Assembly: GCF_001808705.1 (NCBI RefSeq)
Contig: NZ_KV794309.1
Location: 111,915 to 175,005, forward strand
Direction of reading: 5' to 3'
DNA from: Streptococcus sp. HMSC074B11
GTDB taxonomy: Bacteria; Bacillota; Bacilli; Lactobacillales; Streptococcaceae
DNA length: 63,091 nucleotides
Shown: positions 28,970 through 38,093 of the stretch, in pieces
Layout of the letters: each line of letters begins with the position of its first letter
How positions within the stretch are numbered: position 1 is the first letter of the stretch
Position numbers and translations under genes: made by a program
Notes under the pieces: model-generated
Database searches by the model: none
Seen by the model: the letters and a program-made list of their open reading frames with translations, nothing else
Told to the model about the DNA's origin: nothing

Positions 28970-30046
28970 ATGGGATACACAGTTGCTGTTGTCGGCGCTA
29001 CAGGTGCCGTTGGTGCTCAAATGATCAAAATGTTGGAAGAATCAACTCTTCCGATCGATAAGATTCGTTACCTTGCGTCTGCACGTTCTGCAGGAAAGGT
29101 CTTGCAATTCAAAGGTCAAGATGTGACCATCGAAGAAACAACAGAAGACGCTTTTGAAGGAGTTGATATTGCTCTTTTCTCAGCTGGTGGATCAACTTCT
29201 GCAAAATACGCACCTTATGCTGTAAAAGCAGGAGCAGTCGTCGTAGATAACACTTCTTACTTCCGTCAAAATCCAGATGTACCATTGATTGTTCCTGAAG
29301 TGAATGCTCACGCCCTTGATGCTCATAACGGAATCATCTCTTGTCCTAACTGTTCAACTATTCAAATGATGGTAGCTCTTGAACCAGTTCGTCAGAAATG
29401 GGGCTTGGACCGTATTATCGTATCAACTTATCAAGCAGTTTCAGGTGCTGGTATGGGAGCAATTCTTGAAACCCAACGTGAGCTTCGTGAAGTCTTGAAT
29501 GACGGTGTTAATCCACGTGATGTGCATGCGGAAATCTTACCTTCAGGTGGCGATAAGAAACACTATCCAATTGCTTTTAATGCCCTTCCTCAAATTGATG
29601 TTTTCACAGATAATGACTACACTTACGAAGAGATGAAGATGACAAACGAAACCAAGAAAATCATGGAAGACGATAGCATTGCCGTATCAGCAACATGTGT
29701 ACGTATTCCAGTTTTGTCAGCTCACTCTGAGTCAGTCTATATTGAAACAAAAGAAGTGGCCCCAATTGAAGAAGTGAAAGCAGCTATTGCTGCCTTCCCA
29801 GGTGCAGTTCTTGAAGATGATGTTGCTCACCAAATTTACCCACAAGCTGTCAATGCTGTTGGTTCACGTGATACTTTCGTTGGACGTATCCGTAAAGACT
29901 TGGATGCAGAAAAAGGTATTCATATGTGGGTAGTCTCTGATAATCTTCTTAAAGGTGCAGCTTGGAACTCAGTTCAAATCGCAGAAACACTTCACGAACG
30001 TGGTCTAGTACGCCCAACAGCTGAATTAAAATTTGAATTGAAATAA
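28970..30046 (+). CDS. asd: aspartate-semialdehyde dehydrogenase
   Basis: Makes aspartate semialdehyde, the branch point to lysine/diaminopimelate, threonine and methionine. The 358 residues carry the NADP motif [12 protein letters not shown] (8-19) and the active-site Cys128 in SCPNCSTIQ; the catalytic His region HSESVYIE follows. GAAAGAGGTTTGTT precedes the ATG. It is followed by a small hairpin and then dapA, the next enzyme toward peptidoglycan lysine. No lysine riboswitch is visible upstream. Confidence 0.97.
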   Translation: MGYTVAVVGATGAVGAQMIKMLEESTLPIDKIRYLASARSAGKVLQFKGQDVTIEETTEDAFEGVDIALFSAGGSTSAKYAPYAVKAGAVVVDNTSYFRQNPDVPLIVPEVNAHALDAHNGIISCPNCSTIQMMVALEPVRQKWGLDRIIVSTYQAVSGAGMGAILETQRELREVLNDGVNPRDVHAEILPSGGDKKHYPIAFNALPQIDVFTDNDYTYEEMKMTNETKKIMEDDSIAVSATCVRIPVLSAHSESVYIETKEVAPIEEVKAAIAAFPGAVLEDDVAHQIYPQAVNAVGSRDTFVGRIRKDLDAEKGIHMWVVSDNLLKGAAWNSVQIAETLHERGLVRPTAELKFELK

Positions 30047-30052
30047 TGTGTA

Positions 30053-30076
30053 GGAGTTCATTTGAACTCCTTCTTT
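30053..30076 (+). terminator. hairpin between asd and dapA (weak terminator)
   Basis: GGAGTTCA/TGAACTCC with a two-base loop followed by an interrupted T tract. It may only partly stop transcription, lowering dapA relative to asd. Confidence 0.55.
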
Positions 30077-30096
30077 AAAATAGAGAGGTGTTTTGT

Positions 30097-31032
30097 ATGT
30101 CTTATCAAGATTTAAAAGATTGTAAAATTATCACGGCCTTTATTACTCCTTTTCATGAAGATGGGTCAATCAATTTCGATGCCATTCCAAAGTTGATTGA
30201 ACATTTATTAGCACATCATACAGACGGAATTCTCCTAGCAGGAACAACTGCTGAGAGTCCGACTCTAACTCACGATGAGGAGTTGCAGTTGTTTGCGGCT
30301 GTTCAAAAGGTTGTCAATGGCCGTGTTCCTTTAATTGCTGGTGTTGGTACCAATGATACACGTGACTCTATCGAGTTCGTCAAAGAAGTAGCGGAATTTG
30401 GTGGTTTTGCGGCTGGTCTTGCGATTGTTCCTTACTACAATAAGCCACCCCAAGAAGGTATGTATCAACACTTTAAAGCTATTGCAGATGCATCTGATTT
30501 ACCTATCATTATCTATAACATTCCAGGTCGTGTAGTTGTAGAAATGACTCCAGATACCTTACTTCGTTTGGCGGAACATCCAAATATCATTGGTGTTAAG
30601 GAATGTACCAGTCTTGCCAATATGGCTTACTTGATTGAGCATAAGCCAGAAGAATTCTTGGTATACACTGGTGAGGATGGAGATGCTTTCCATGCTATGA
30701 ACCTTGGCGCAGACGGAGTTATATCTGTTGCTTCCCACACTAATGGGGATGAGATGCATGAAATGTTCACTGCAATCGAAGAAAGTGATATGAAGAAAGC
30801 GGCAGCTATTCAACGTAAATTTATTCCTAAGGTTAATGCTCTATTCTCTTACCCGAGTCCGGCACCTGTTAAGGCAGTACTCAACTATATGGGATTCGAA
30901 GCTGGGCCTACTCGTCTACCTTTGGTTCCTGCGCCTGAAGAGGATGCTAAACGCATTATCAAGGTTGTTATTGATGGGGATTACGAAGCAACCAAGGCAA
31001 CTGTCACCGGAGTTCTTCGTCCTGATTACTAA
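30097..31032 (+). CDS. dapA: 4-hydroxy-tetrahydrodipicolinate synthase
   Basis: Condenses pyruvate with aspartate semialdehyde at the start of the diaminopimelate/lysine pathway. From ATG 30097 the protein has 311 residues. The Schiff-base Lys168 is in GVKECTS, the catalytic Tyr140 in IIYNIPGRV, and GTTAESPTL (about 49-57) forms the pyruvate site. The ATG three codons upstream is out of place relative to GAGAGGTGTTTTGT. It is co-oriented with asd, which supplies its substrate. Confidence 0.96.
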   Translation: MSYQDLKDCKIITAFITPFHEDGSINFDAIPKLIEHLLAHHTDGILLAGTTAESPTLTHDEELQLFAAVQKVVNGRVPLIAGVGTNDTRDSIEFVKEVAEFGGFAAGLAIVPYYNKPPQEGMYQHFKAIADASDLPIIIYNIPGRVVVEMTPDTLLRLAEHPNIIGVKECTSLANMAYLIEHKPEEFLVYTGEDGDAFHAMNLGADGVISVASHTNGDEMHEMFTAIEESDMKKAAAIQRKFIPKVNALFSYPSPAPVKAVLNYMGFEAGPTRLPLVPAPEEDAKRIIKVVIDGDYEATKATVTGVLRPDY

Positions 31033-31053
31033 AATTTTCATTATTAATGATAG

Positions 31054-31092
31054 AAACTTTCTAAACAAGTCAATTTGTTGGGAAGTTTTTTT
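31054..31092 (+). terminator. intrinsic terminator after dapA
   Basis: Stem AAACTTTCTAAACAA paired imperfectly with TTGTTGGGAAGTTT, followed by a long T tract that runs into the dprA com-box. Confidence 0.75.
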
Positions 31093-31099
31093 CTTTTTT

Positions 31100-31107
31100 T
31101 ACGAATA
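31100..31107 (+). promoter_or_regulatory. com-box (SigX/ComX promoter) of dprA
   Basis: TACGAATA, an exact match to the late-competence sigma factor box, preceded by the expected run of T residues and located 32 bp before the dprA ATG. dprA is a known SigX-dependent gene in pneumococcus. I see no clear vegetative promoter for it, so expression is probably competence-specific. Confidence 0.88.
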
Positions 31108-31139
31108 AATAGATAGAGAGAAAAATAAGGAGTCTATCA

Positions 31140-32002
31140 TGAAAATTAAGATTGATAATTTTGAGATTTATAAGTTAAAACAAGCAGGTCTGAGTAATCA
31201 ACAGGTTTTAAAGGTTCTTCAATATGGAGAAATTTATGATCAGGAATTAAGCTTAGAAACGATAGCAGAAGCATCTGAGTGTAGAAATCCAGTGGTTTTT
31301 ATGGAACGTTACCATAAACTCACCTTTGAAAGTATGGAGAGATTAAGAAGTGACTTTGAAAAATTTCCCTCATTTTCCATTCTAGACGATGTCTATCCCT
31401 TTGCTCTCAGTGAAATCTATGATGCTCCAGTATTGTTATTTTATAAGGGCGATTTAAATCTCTTAAAGTTGCCTAAGATTGCAGTTGTAGGCAGTCGCTC
31501 TTGTAGTCAAACAGGGACAAAATCGGTCCGCAAGGTTATTGAAGAACTGGAGAATGAACTAGTCATTGTCAGTGGCCTTGCTAGAGGGATTGATACTGCA
31601 GCCCATATGTCTATTCTTCAAGGTGGTGGAAAAACTATTGCAGTTATAGGGACTGGCTTGGATGTCTATTATCCTCGATCTAATAAACGACTGCAGGACT
31701 ACATTGGTGAATATCATTTGCTACTGAGTGAATATGGACCTGGTGAAGAACCCTTGAAATATCACTTTCCAGCTCGAAATCGGATTATTGCTGGCCTATG
31801 TATGGGTGTTATAGTTGCTGAAGCAAAGATGAGATCTGGTAGTTTGATTACCTGTGAGCGAGCTATGGAAGAAGGAAGAGATGTTTTTGCTATTCCGGGT
31901 AGCATTTTAGATGGTCGTTCAGATGGTTGTCATCACTTGGTTCAAGAAGGTGCAAAACTTGTTTCGAGTGGTCAGGATGTGCTAGCAGAATTTGAATTTT
32001 AA
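31140..32002 (+). CDS. dprA: DNA-processing protein DprA
   Basis: Loads RecA on incoming single-stranded DNA during natural transformation and, in pneumococcus, helps shut off competence by binding ComE~P. The 287-residue protein has an N-terminal SAM-like helical domain (about 1-90) and a Rossmann-fold DprA domain: VVGSRSCSQTG, SGLARGIDTAAH, GTGLDVYYP, and the DNA-binding stretch FPARNRIIAGL. AAGGAGTCTATC precedes the ATG, whose A is the last base but one of a CATG. The com-box upstream agrees with the function. Confidence 0.97.
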
Positions 32003-32056
32003 GAACTAGTAAGATTTTATCGGTTAAACTTTTCTTCTATATATAAGAGTTAAGTC

Positions 32057-32085
32057 TTGACAGGTTTTTAAAAATGGTTTACACT
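32057..32085 (+). promoter_or_regulatory. promoter of topA
   Basis: Consensus TTGACA at 32057-32062, a 17-bp spacer and TACACT at 32080-32085, 35 bp before the GTG start. Confidence 0.8.
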
Positions 32086-32120
32086 TTATAAAGTTTATTA
32101 CTTTGAAAAGGTGTGATACT

Positions 32121-34208
32121 GTGGCTACGGCAACAAAGAAAAAAAAATCAACAGTTAAAAAAAATCTAGTAATCGTGGAGTCGCCTGCAAAGGCTAAAAC
32201 GATTGAGAAATACCTGGGTAGAAATTATAAGGTTTTAGCCAGTGTTGGTCATATTCGTGATTTGAAAAAATCCAGTATGTCAGTCGATGTAGAAAATAAT
32301 TATGAACCCCAATATATCAATATTCGTGGGAAAGGTCCTCTGATCAATGACTTGAAAAAAGAAGCTAAAAAAGCCAGTAAAGTCTTTCTCGCAAGTGACC
32401 CGGACCGCGAAGGAGAAGCAATTTCTTGGCATTTAGCTCATATTCTGAATCTAGATAAAAATGATGCTAACCGTGTTGTTTTCAACGAGATTACCAAGGA
32501 TGCGGTAAAAAATGCCTTTAAAGAACCTCGTAAGATTGACATGGATTTGGTGGATGCCCAACAAGCCCGTCGTGTCTTGGACCGCTTGGTAGGTTATTCT
32601 ATTTCACCAATTTTATGGAAAAAGGTCAAGAAGGGCTTATCAGCTGGCCGTGTTCAGTCTGTTGCGCTCAAGTTAATCATTGACCGTGAAAATGAGATCA
32701 ATGCTTTTCAACCAGAAGAATATTGGACTATTGATGGAATCTTCAAAAAGGGGACTAAGCAATTCCAAGCATCCTTCTATGGAATGAATGGCAAGAAGAT
32801 GAAATTGACTAGTAATGAAGAGGTCAAAGAAGTCTTGTCTCACCTATCCAGCAAAGACTTTACAGTGGATCAGGTAGATAAAAAAGAGCGCAAGCGTAAC
32901 GCTCCACTACCTTATACTACCTCAACTATGCAGATGGATGCAGCTAATAAAATCAATTTCCGTACTCGAAAGACCATGATGGTTGCCCAGCAACTCTATG
33001 AAGGGATTAATATTGGTACGGGCGTCCAAGGTTTGATCACCTATATGCGTACAGACTCGACTCGTATCAGTCCAGTTGCACAAAATGAAGCTGCAAGCTA
33101 CATCAATGAACGTTTTGGTAGTAAGTATTCTAAGCATGGTAGCAAGGTCAAAAATGCTACTGGTGCTCAAGATGCCCATGAGGCTATTCGCCCATCAAGT
33201 GTCTTTAACACGCCAGAAAAAATTGCTAAATACTTAGACAAAGACCAACTAAAACTCTATACCCTTATCTGGAACCGTTTTGTAGCGAGTCAGATGACTG
33301 GTGCCATCTTTGATACCATGGCTGTTAAGCTCTCTCAAAATGGAGTTCAATTTGCAGCAAATGGTAGTCAAGTTAAGTTTGATGGTTACTTGGCCATTTA
33401 CAATGACTCAGATAAGAATAAGATGTTGCCAGACATGGCAGTTGGTGATGTGGTCAAACAGGTCAATAGTAAACCTGAGCAGCACTTCACTCAACCACCA
33501 GCTCGATATTCGGAAGCAACACTGATTAAGACCTTGGAAGAAAATGGTGTTGGACGTCCATCAACTTATGCACCCACTATTGAAACCATTCAAAAGCGCT
33601 ATTATGTGCGTTTGGTAGCCAAGCGTTTTGAACCGACAGAACTGGGAGAAATTGTCAATAAACTGATTGTTGAATACTTCCCAGATATCGTCAATGTAAC
33701 CTTTACAGCTGAAATGGAAGGTAAACTAGATGATGTCGAAGTCGGTAACGAACAATGGCAACGAGTCATTGATGAATTTTACAAACCCTTCTCTAAAGAG
33801 GTTGCCAAAGCCGAAGAGGAAATGGAAAAAATCCAGATCAAGGATGAACCAGCTGGATTTGATTGTGAAGTGTGTGGCAGTCCAATGGTCATTAAACTTG
33901 GTCGTTTTGGTAAGTTCTACGCTTGTAGCAATTTCCCAGATTGCCGTCATACCCAAGCAATCGTGAAAGAGATTGGTGTTGAGTGTCCAAGCTGTCATCA
34001 AGGACAAATTATTGAACGAAAAACTAAGCGTAATCGTATCTTCTATGGTTGCAATCGCTATCCAGAGTGTGAATTCACTTCTTGGGACAAGCCTGTAGGG
34101 CGAGATTGTCCAAAATGTGGAAACTTCCTCATGGAGAAAAAAGTCCGTGGTGGGGGTAAGCAAATCGTTTGTAGCAATGGTGATTACGAAGAAGAAAAAA
34201 TCAAATAA
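32121..34208 (+). CDS. topA: DNA topoisomerase I
   Basis: Relaxes negative supercoils by single-strand passage. From the GTG at 32121 the protein has 695 residues, as in pneumococcus; an upstream in-frame TTG lies before the AAAGG site. The Toprim motifs are [10 protein letters not shown] (about 19) and [15 protein letters not shown], and the active-site Tyr is in [13 protein letters not shown]. Three C-terminal zinc-ribbon-like modules follow (CEVC...CSNFPDC, CPSC...CNRYPEC, CPKC...CSNG). The last module lacks its fourth Cys. Confidence 0.96.
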   Translation: MATATKKKKSTVKKNLVIVESPAKAKTIEKYLGRNYKVLASVGHIRDLKKSSMSVDVENNYEPQYINIRGKGPLINDLKKEAKKASKVFLASDPDREGEAISWHLAHILNLDKNDANRVVFNEITKDAVKNAFKEPRKIDMDLVDAQQARRVLDRLVGYSISPILWKKVKKGLSAGRVQSVALKLIIDRENEINAFQPEEYWTIDGIFKKGTKQFQASFYGMNGKKMKLTSNEEVKEVLSHLSSKDFTVDQVDKKERKRNAPLPYTTSTMQMDAANKINFRTRKTMMVAQQLYEGINIGTGVQGLITYMRTDSTRISPVAQNEAASYINERFGSKYSKHGSKVKNATGAQDAHEAIRPSSVFNTPEKIAKYLDKDQLKLYTLIWNRFVASQMTGAIFDTMAVKLSQNGVQFAANGSQVKFDGYLAIYNDSDKNKMLPDMAVGDVVKQVNSKPEQHFTQPPARYSEATLIKTLEENGVGRPSTYAPTIETIQKRYYVRLVAKRFEPTELGEIVNKLIVEYFPDIVNVTFTAEMEGKLDDVEVGNEQWQRVIDEFYKPFSKEVAKAEEEMEKIQIKDEPAGFDCEVCGSPMVIKLGRFGKFYACSNFPDCRHTQAIVKEIGVECPSCHQGQIIERKTKRNRIFYGCNRYPECEFTSWDKPVGRDCPKCGNFLMEKKVRGGGKQIVCSNGDYEEEKIK

Positions 34209-34210
34209 AA

Positions 34211-34247
34211 AAATGAGTCCTGAAAGTAAATTTCAGGCTCTTTTTAG
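34211..34247 (+). terminator. intrinsic terminator after topA
   Basis: GAGTCCTGAAA pairs with TTTCAGGCTC (one bulged base), followed by TTTTT. Confidence 0.8.
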
Positions 34248-34299
34248 TAAAAGCTTGACAAAATTCATCATTGTATGCGAAACTAGAAGAAGATTATTT

Positions 34300-34406
34300 T
34301 ATACTCAATGAAAATCAAAGAGCAAACTAGGAAGCTAGCCGCAGGCTGTGCTTGAGTACGGCAAGGTGAAGCTGACGTGGTTTGAATTTGATTTTCGAAG
34401 AGTATT
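34300..34406 (-). repeat. BOX element (boxA-boxC, no boxB)
   Basis: About 107 bp and nearly identical to the element at 18439-18546, including the TACGGCAAGG segment of boxA; differences are confined to a few positions in the boxA half. Its boxA end stops only 4-5 bp before the ribosome site of the DUF454 gene, so the element forms most of that gene's 5' region. Confidence 0.92.
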
Positions 34407-34420
34407 AACTAGGAGAAGTT

Positions 34421-34780
34421 ATGCGTATTATCTATCTGATTATTGGATTTCTGTCATTAGCTCTGGCTATTGTTGGAGTTGTCTTGCCCCTGTTGCCTAC
34501 GACTCCTTTTCTTCTGTTGTCTATTGCTTGTTTTTCCAGAAGTTCCAAGCGTTTTGAAGATTGGCTTTATCATACCAAACTTTATCAGACTTACGTAGCG
34601 GACTTTCGTGAGACCAAGTCTATTGCGCGTGAACGTAAGAAAAAGATTATTGTATCGATTTATATCTTGATGGGAATTTCCATTTATTTTGCGCCTCTTT
34701 TACCAGTCAAAATCGGTTTGGGATGTTTAACCATCTTTATTACCTACTATCTTTTTAAGGTTATTCCTGATAAAGAATAG
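34421..34780 (+). CDS. YbaN family (DUF454) small membrane protein
   Basis: A 119-residue membrane protein of the DUF454/YbaN family, function unknown. Hydrophobic segments are at about 1-35 (with the family motif LPLLPTTPFLLLSIACFSRSS) and 78-112, separated by a basic amphipathic region (RERKKKIIVS). The ribosome site TAGGAGAAGTT directly follows a BOX element, and no independent promoter is visible between them. Confidence 0.85.
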   Translation: MRIIYLIIGFLSLALAIVGVVLPLLPTTPFLLLSIACFSRSSKRFEDWLYHTKLYQTYVADFRETKSIARERKKKIIVSIYILMGISIYFAPLLPVKIGLGCLTIFITYYLFKVIPDKE

Positions 34781-34873
34781 CTTTAATAAGTAACGATTTC
34801 CCTTGATAAAAATAAAAACATATTCAAAATAATATGATATAATAAATTTAAACTAATCTTCAAGGAGAATCAA

Positions 34874-35506
34874 ATGATTTACGAATTTTGTGCTGAAAAT
34901 GTAACCTTGCTTGAAAAAGCTATGCAGGCAGGAGCTCGCCGTATCGAGCTTTGTGATAATCTAGCAGTTGGTGGAACAACTCCAAGCTACGGAGTGACAA
35001 AGGCAGCTGTGGAACTGGCGGCCGACTACGATACGACCATTATGACTATGATTCGCCCGCGTGGTGGTGATTTTGTCTACAATGATTTAGAAGTTGCTAT
35101 CATGCTTGAGGATATTGCTCTAACTGCTCAAGCAGGAAGTCAAGGCGTTGTCTTTGGTGCATTGACTGCTGATAAGAAGTTGGACAAGGCCAATCTTGAA
35201 AAATTGATTGCTGCATCTAAAGGTATGGAAATTGTTTTCCATATGGCATTTGATGAATTGAGCGACCAAGATCAGTTAGAAGCTATTGATTGGCTCAGCC
35301 AAGCTGGAGTGGCACGCATCCTGACTCGTGCTGGCCTATCTGGCGATTCTCTAGAGAAACGTTTTGCGCACTATCACAGAATCCTAGAACACGCTGCAGG
35401 AAAAATTGAAATTTTACCTGGTGGGGGGATTGACATGGACAACCGTCAAACCTTTATTGACCAACTGGGCGTGACACAATTACATGGAACTAAGGTTGTC
35501 TTTTAA
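34874..35506 (+). CDS. cutC: CutC family protein
   Basis: A 210-residue TIM-barrel protein of the CutC family. It was first linked to copper homeostasis, but its biochemical role is unsettled. Family motifs are EFCAENVTLLEKAMQAGARRIELCDNL at the N-terminus, MIRPRGGDFVYND, and the C-terminal LPGGGI. It starts with AAGGAGAATCAA before the ATG and has an extended -10 (TG-A-TATAAT, 34838-34843). No copper-responsive operator is evident. Confidence 0.9.
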   Translation: MIYEFCAENVTLLEKAMQAGARRIELCDNLAVGGTTPSYGVTKAAVELAADYDTTIMTMIRPRGGDFVYNDLEVAIMLEDIALTAQAGSQGVVFGALTADKKLDKANLEKLIAASKGMEIVFHMAFDELSDQDQLEAIDWLSQAGVARILTRAGLSGDSLEKRFAHYHRILEHAAGKIEILPGGGIDMDNRQTFIDQLGVTQLHGTKVVF

Positions 35507-35518
35507 AAAATAGAAAGG

Positions 35519-35542
35519 AACTGCTAGCTTTTGGTAGCAGTT
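35519..35542 (+). promoter_or_regulatory. perfect hairpin between Shine-Dalgarno and ATG of the MmcQ-like gene
   Basis: AACTGCTA pairs exactly with TAGCAGTT around an eight-base loop. It starts right after AGAAAGG and ends seven bases before the ATG. If folded, it would bring the ribosome site to normal spacing. It could also be a weak terminator for cutC, since TTTTCG follows. Confidence 0.55.
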
Positions 35543-35549
35543 TTCGCTT

Positions 35550-36206
35550 ATGTTTGAAATTTTTAAAGCTTATCAGTTTAATAGTAAAAAGGCTAAAGAG
35601 TATGGATTTGTAGAAAATCAAGGTGTATGGACCTATAGTTCGACTATCTTGCAGGGATATTTTCTCATGATGGTTACAGTTGAGGATGGGGACTTAAGTT
35701 TTCATATTTATGACCAAGAAACTGGCGAACTCTATCCTCAAGTCCACATGGAAAGTATGAGAGGTACTTTTGTCGGAAGCGTTCGAGAGGCATGTCTAGA
35801 GGAACTTTTTGATATTAGAAAGGCCTGTTTTGAGGTACAGGAATTTCTCTGTTCACAGACCAAGAGAATCATGGCGCTTGTTCAAGAAAAGTATGGGAAT
35901 CAATTAGAATATCTATGGGAGAAATCGCCTGATACAGCTGTTTTGCGCCATGAAAATAATCAGAAGTGGTATGCGGTTCTTATGAAGATTTCTTGGGATA
36001 AGCTTGAAAAGGGCAGAGAAGGGTTAGTGGAAGCAGTCAATCTCAAACATGATCAAGTGTCTGATTTGTTGGTAAAAAAAGGGATTTATCCAGCCTTTCA
36101 TATGAACAAGCGCTACTGGATTAGTGTGCCACTGGATGACAGTTTATCAGATGAAGAGATGCTAGAATTGATCGAAAAAAGCTGGAACTTGACCTTGAAA
36201 AAGTAA
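35550..36206 (+). CDS. MmcQ/YjbR family protein with extra N-terminal domain
   Basis: A 218-residue protein. Residues about 105-218 form an MmcQ/YjbR (CyaY-like) domain: LEYLWEKSPDTAVLRHENNQKWYAVLMKI, then HDQVSDLLVKKGIYPAFHMNKRYWISVPLDD. Residues 1-100 are a separate alpha/beta region (YGFVENQGVWTYSSTILQGY) common to streptococcal members. The molecular function is unknown. There is no Shine-Dalgarno at the usual distance: AGAAAGG lies 31 bases upstream, with a perfect hairpin between. Confidence 0.8.
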   Translation: MFEIFKAYQFNSKKAKEYGFVENQGVWTYSSTILQGYFLMMVTVEDGDLSFHIYDQETGELYPQVHMESMRGTFVGSVREACLEELFDIRKACFEVQEFLCSQTKRIMALVQEKYGNQLEYLWEKSPDTAVLRHENNQKWYAVLMKISWDKLEKGREGLVEAVNLKHDQVSDLLVKKGIYPAFHMNKRYWISVPLDDSLSDEEMLELIEKSWNLTLKK

Positions 36207-36290
36207 TTAGATTTACTTGATTTTTCAAATACTTTCAATTAGCAAAATATTCTTTACTGAAGAAATTTTCAGAAAATATTGGATTTTTTC

Positions 36291-36319
36291 TTGACATGTG
36301 TTTTTTCCTATGCTAAAAT
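36291..36319 (+). promoter_or_regulatory. promoter of the leucine operon
   Basis: Consensus TTGACA at 36291-36296, a 17-bp spacer and extended TG-C-TAAAAT at 36314-36319. It starts an approximately 195-base leader that contains the attenuator. Confidence 0.85.
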
Positions 36320-36355
36320 ACTAAACAAGATATCAAACGAAGGAGAAAGTCAAAC

Positions 36356-36409
36356 ATGAAAACAGCTAAGTTTAATCAATTTGCTTTGTTGTTGAGGTAC
36401 TCGGGCTAG
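36356..36409 (+). CDS. leucine operon leader peptide
   Basis: A 17-codon ORF too short for routine gene calling: MKTAKFNQFALLLRYSG, with GAAGGAGAAAGTCAAAC before the ATG. Three consecutive TTG leucine codons at positions 11-13 make it the classic sensor of charged tRNA-Leu. Its stop codon lies inside a hairpin (36404-36412 with 36417-36426). Ribosome stalling at the Leu codons would favour the antiterminator downstream. The peptide itself need have no other role. Confidence 0.9.
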   Translation: MKTAKFNQFALLLRYSG

Positions 36410-36437
36410 TGCAGAAGCATTAGTCCTGTTTGGCTTA

Positions 36438-36490
36438 CCAAGCGGGAGTAAATCAACATCTCGCTTGGAACTCCGAGCGAGATGTTTTTT
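36438..36490 (+). terminator. leu attenuator: antiterminator and terminator
   Basis: The terminator is a perfect 10-bp stem ACATCTCGCT (36456-36465) with AGCGAGATGT (36476-36485) and a seven-T tract. The competing antiterminator pairs CCAAGCGGGA (36438-36447) with TCTCGCTTGG (36459-36468), ten pairs including one G-U, and uses up most of the 5' arm of the terminator. The two cannot form together. Confidence 0.92.
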
Positions 36491-36519
36491 TAAACCAAAT
36501 TTAGAAAAGGGGAAATCTT

Positions 36520-38082
36520 ATGAGAACAGTTGAATTTCTAGATACTAGCCTTCGAGATGGTGAGCAGACACCAGGTGTTAATTTTTCTATTAAGGAAAAG
36601 ATTGCCATAGCAAGACAACTGGAAAAATGGGGAATTTCGGCAATTGAAGCTGGTTTTCCAGCAGCTAGTCCTGACTCATTTACTGCAGTTCAGGAAATTG
36701 CAAAAGTCTTGAAGAAAACAGCAGTGACTGGTTTAGCTCGCTCTGTTAAATCAGATATTGACGCTTGTTATGAAGCACTTAAGGATGCTAAGTATCCACA
36801 AATCCATGTTTTTATCGCTACTAGTCCTATCCATCGTGAATTTAAGTTGAATAAAAGCAAAGAGGAAATTTTGGAAGCTATTAAAGAGCATGTTTCCTAT
36901 GCACGTTGTAAATTTGAAGTAGTAGAATTCTCTCCTGAAGATGCGACTAGAACTGAGTTGGATTTTCTCCTACAAGTCGTTCAAACAGCGGTAGACGCAG
37001 GGGCAACCTATATCAATATTCCTGACACGGTTGGTTTTACCACACCAGAGGAATATGGGAATATCTTCATGTATCTGATTGACAATGTTAAAACCGACCG
37101 TCAGATTATCTATTCGCCTCACTGTCACGATGACCTTGGAATGGCAGTTGCAAATAGCCTTGCTGCTGTTAAAAATGGTGCGGGGCGTGTTGAAGGAACC
37201 ATTAACGGTATTGGAGAACGAGCTGGGAATGCTGCTTTAGAAGAAATAGCAGTAGCCCTCAATATTCGACAAGATTATTATCAAGCAGAGACAAGTATCG
37301 TCCTAAACGAAACGATTAATACGTCCGAAATGGTCTCTCGCTTCTCAGGAATTCCAGTTCCAAAAAATAAGGCGGTTGTTGGAGGAAATGCCTTCTCTCA
37401 CGAATCAGGTATTCACCAAGATGGCGTTCTTAAAAATCCTCTTACTTATGAAATCATCACACCTGAATTGGTTGGTGTCAAAAGTAACAGTCTTCCGCTC
37501 GGTAAATTGTCTGGTCGTCATGCCTTTGTAGAAAAACTGAGAGACTTAGCCCTAGATTTTACAGACGAAGACATCAAACCACTTTTTGCTAAGTTCAAGG
37601 CCTTGGCAGATAAGAAGCACGAAATCACTGATGCTGATATTCGAGCTCTGGTAGCTGGAACCATGGTCGAAAATCCAGAAGGCTTTCACTTTGATGACTT
37701 GCAACTTCAAACCCATACAGATAACACAATTGAAGCACTTGTTAGTCTAGCAAATATGGATGGTGAGAAGGTCGACTTTACAGCTACAGGTCAAGGTTCT
37801 GTTGAAGCTATCTTTAATGCTATCGACAAGTTCTTTAACCAATCGGTTCGCTTAGTATCCTATACGATTGATGCGGTAACTGATGGGATTGATGCACAGG
37901 CACGTGTATTGGTCACTGTTGAAAACAGAGATACAGAGACTATCTTTAACGCAGCCGGGCTTGATTTCGATGTGCTGAAAGCTTCAGCTATTGCCTACAT
38001 CAATGCTAATACCTTTGTTCAAAAAGAGAATGCTGGCGAGATGGGAACAACAGTTTCCTATCGAGACATGCCTAGCGTGTAA
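36520..38082 (+). CDS. leuA: 2-isopropylmalate synthase
   Basis: The first committed step of leucine synthesis, joining acetyl-CoA and 2-oxoisovalerate. The 520 residues comprise the HMGL-like TIM barrel (metal and substrate motifs SLRDGEQTPGV at 10-20 and HCHDDLGMAVANSL near 206) and the C-terminal LeuA regulatory domain (about 390-515) through which leucine inhibits. AAAGGGGAAATCTT precedes the ATG, downstream of the attenuator. The gene looks complete. Confidence 0.97.
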   Translation: MRTVEFLDTSLRDGEQTPGVNFSIKEKIAIARQLEKWGISAIEAGFPAASPDSFTAVQEIAKVLKKTAVTGLARSVKSDIDACYEALKDAKYPQIHVFIATSPIHREFKLNKSKEEILEAIKEHVSYARCKFEVVEFSPEDATRTELDFLLQVVQTAVDAGATYINIPDTVGFTTPEEYGNIFMYLIDNVKTDRQIIYSPHCHDDLGMAVANSLAAVKNGAGRVEGTINGIGERAGNAALEEIAVALNIRQDYYQAETSIVLNETINTSEMVSRFSGIPVPKNKAVVGGNAFSHESGIHQDGVLKNPLTYEIITPELVGVKSNSLPLGKLSGRHAFVEKLRDLALDFTDEDIKPLFAKFKALADKKHEITDADIRALVAGTMVENPEGFHFDDLQLQTHTDNTIEALVSLANMDGEKVDFTATGQGSVEAIFNAIDKFFNQSVRLVSYTIDAVTDGIDAQARVLVTVENRDTETIFNAAGLDFDVLKASAIAYINANTFVQKENAGEMGTTVSYRDMPSV

Positions 38083-38093
38083 AGGAGAAAGCT

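Noticed and set aside
34209..34420. Coding potential in the topA-DUF454 gap
   Set aside because: Short frames there lie in the terminator and the BOX element and have no ribosome sites.
36230..36355. Possible T-box in front of leuA
   Set aside because: No T-box core or specifier hairpin is present, and a full ribosome-mediated attenuator explains the leader.
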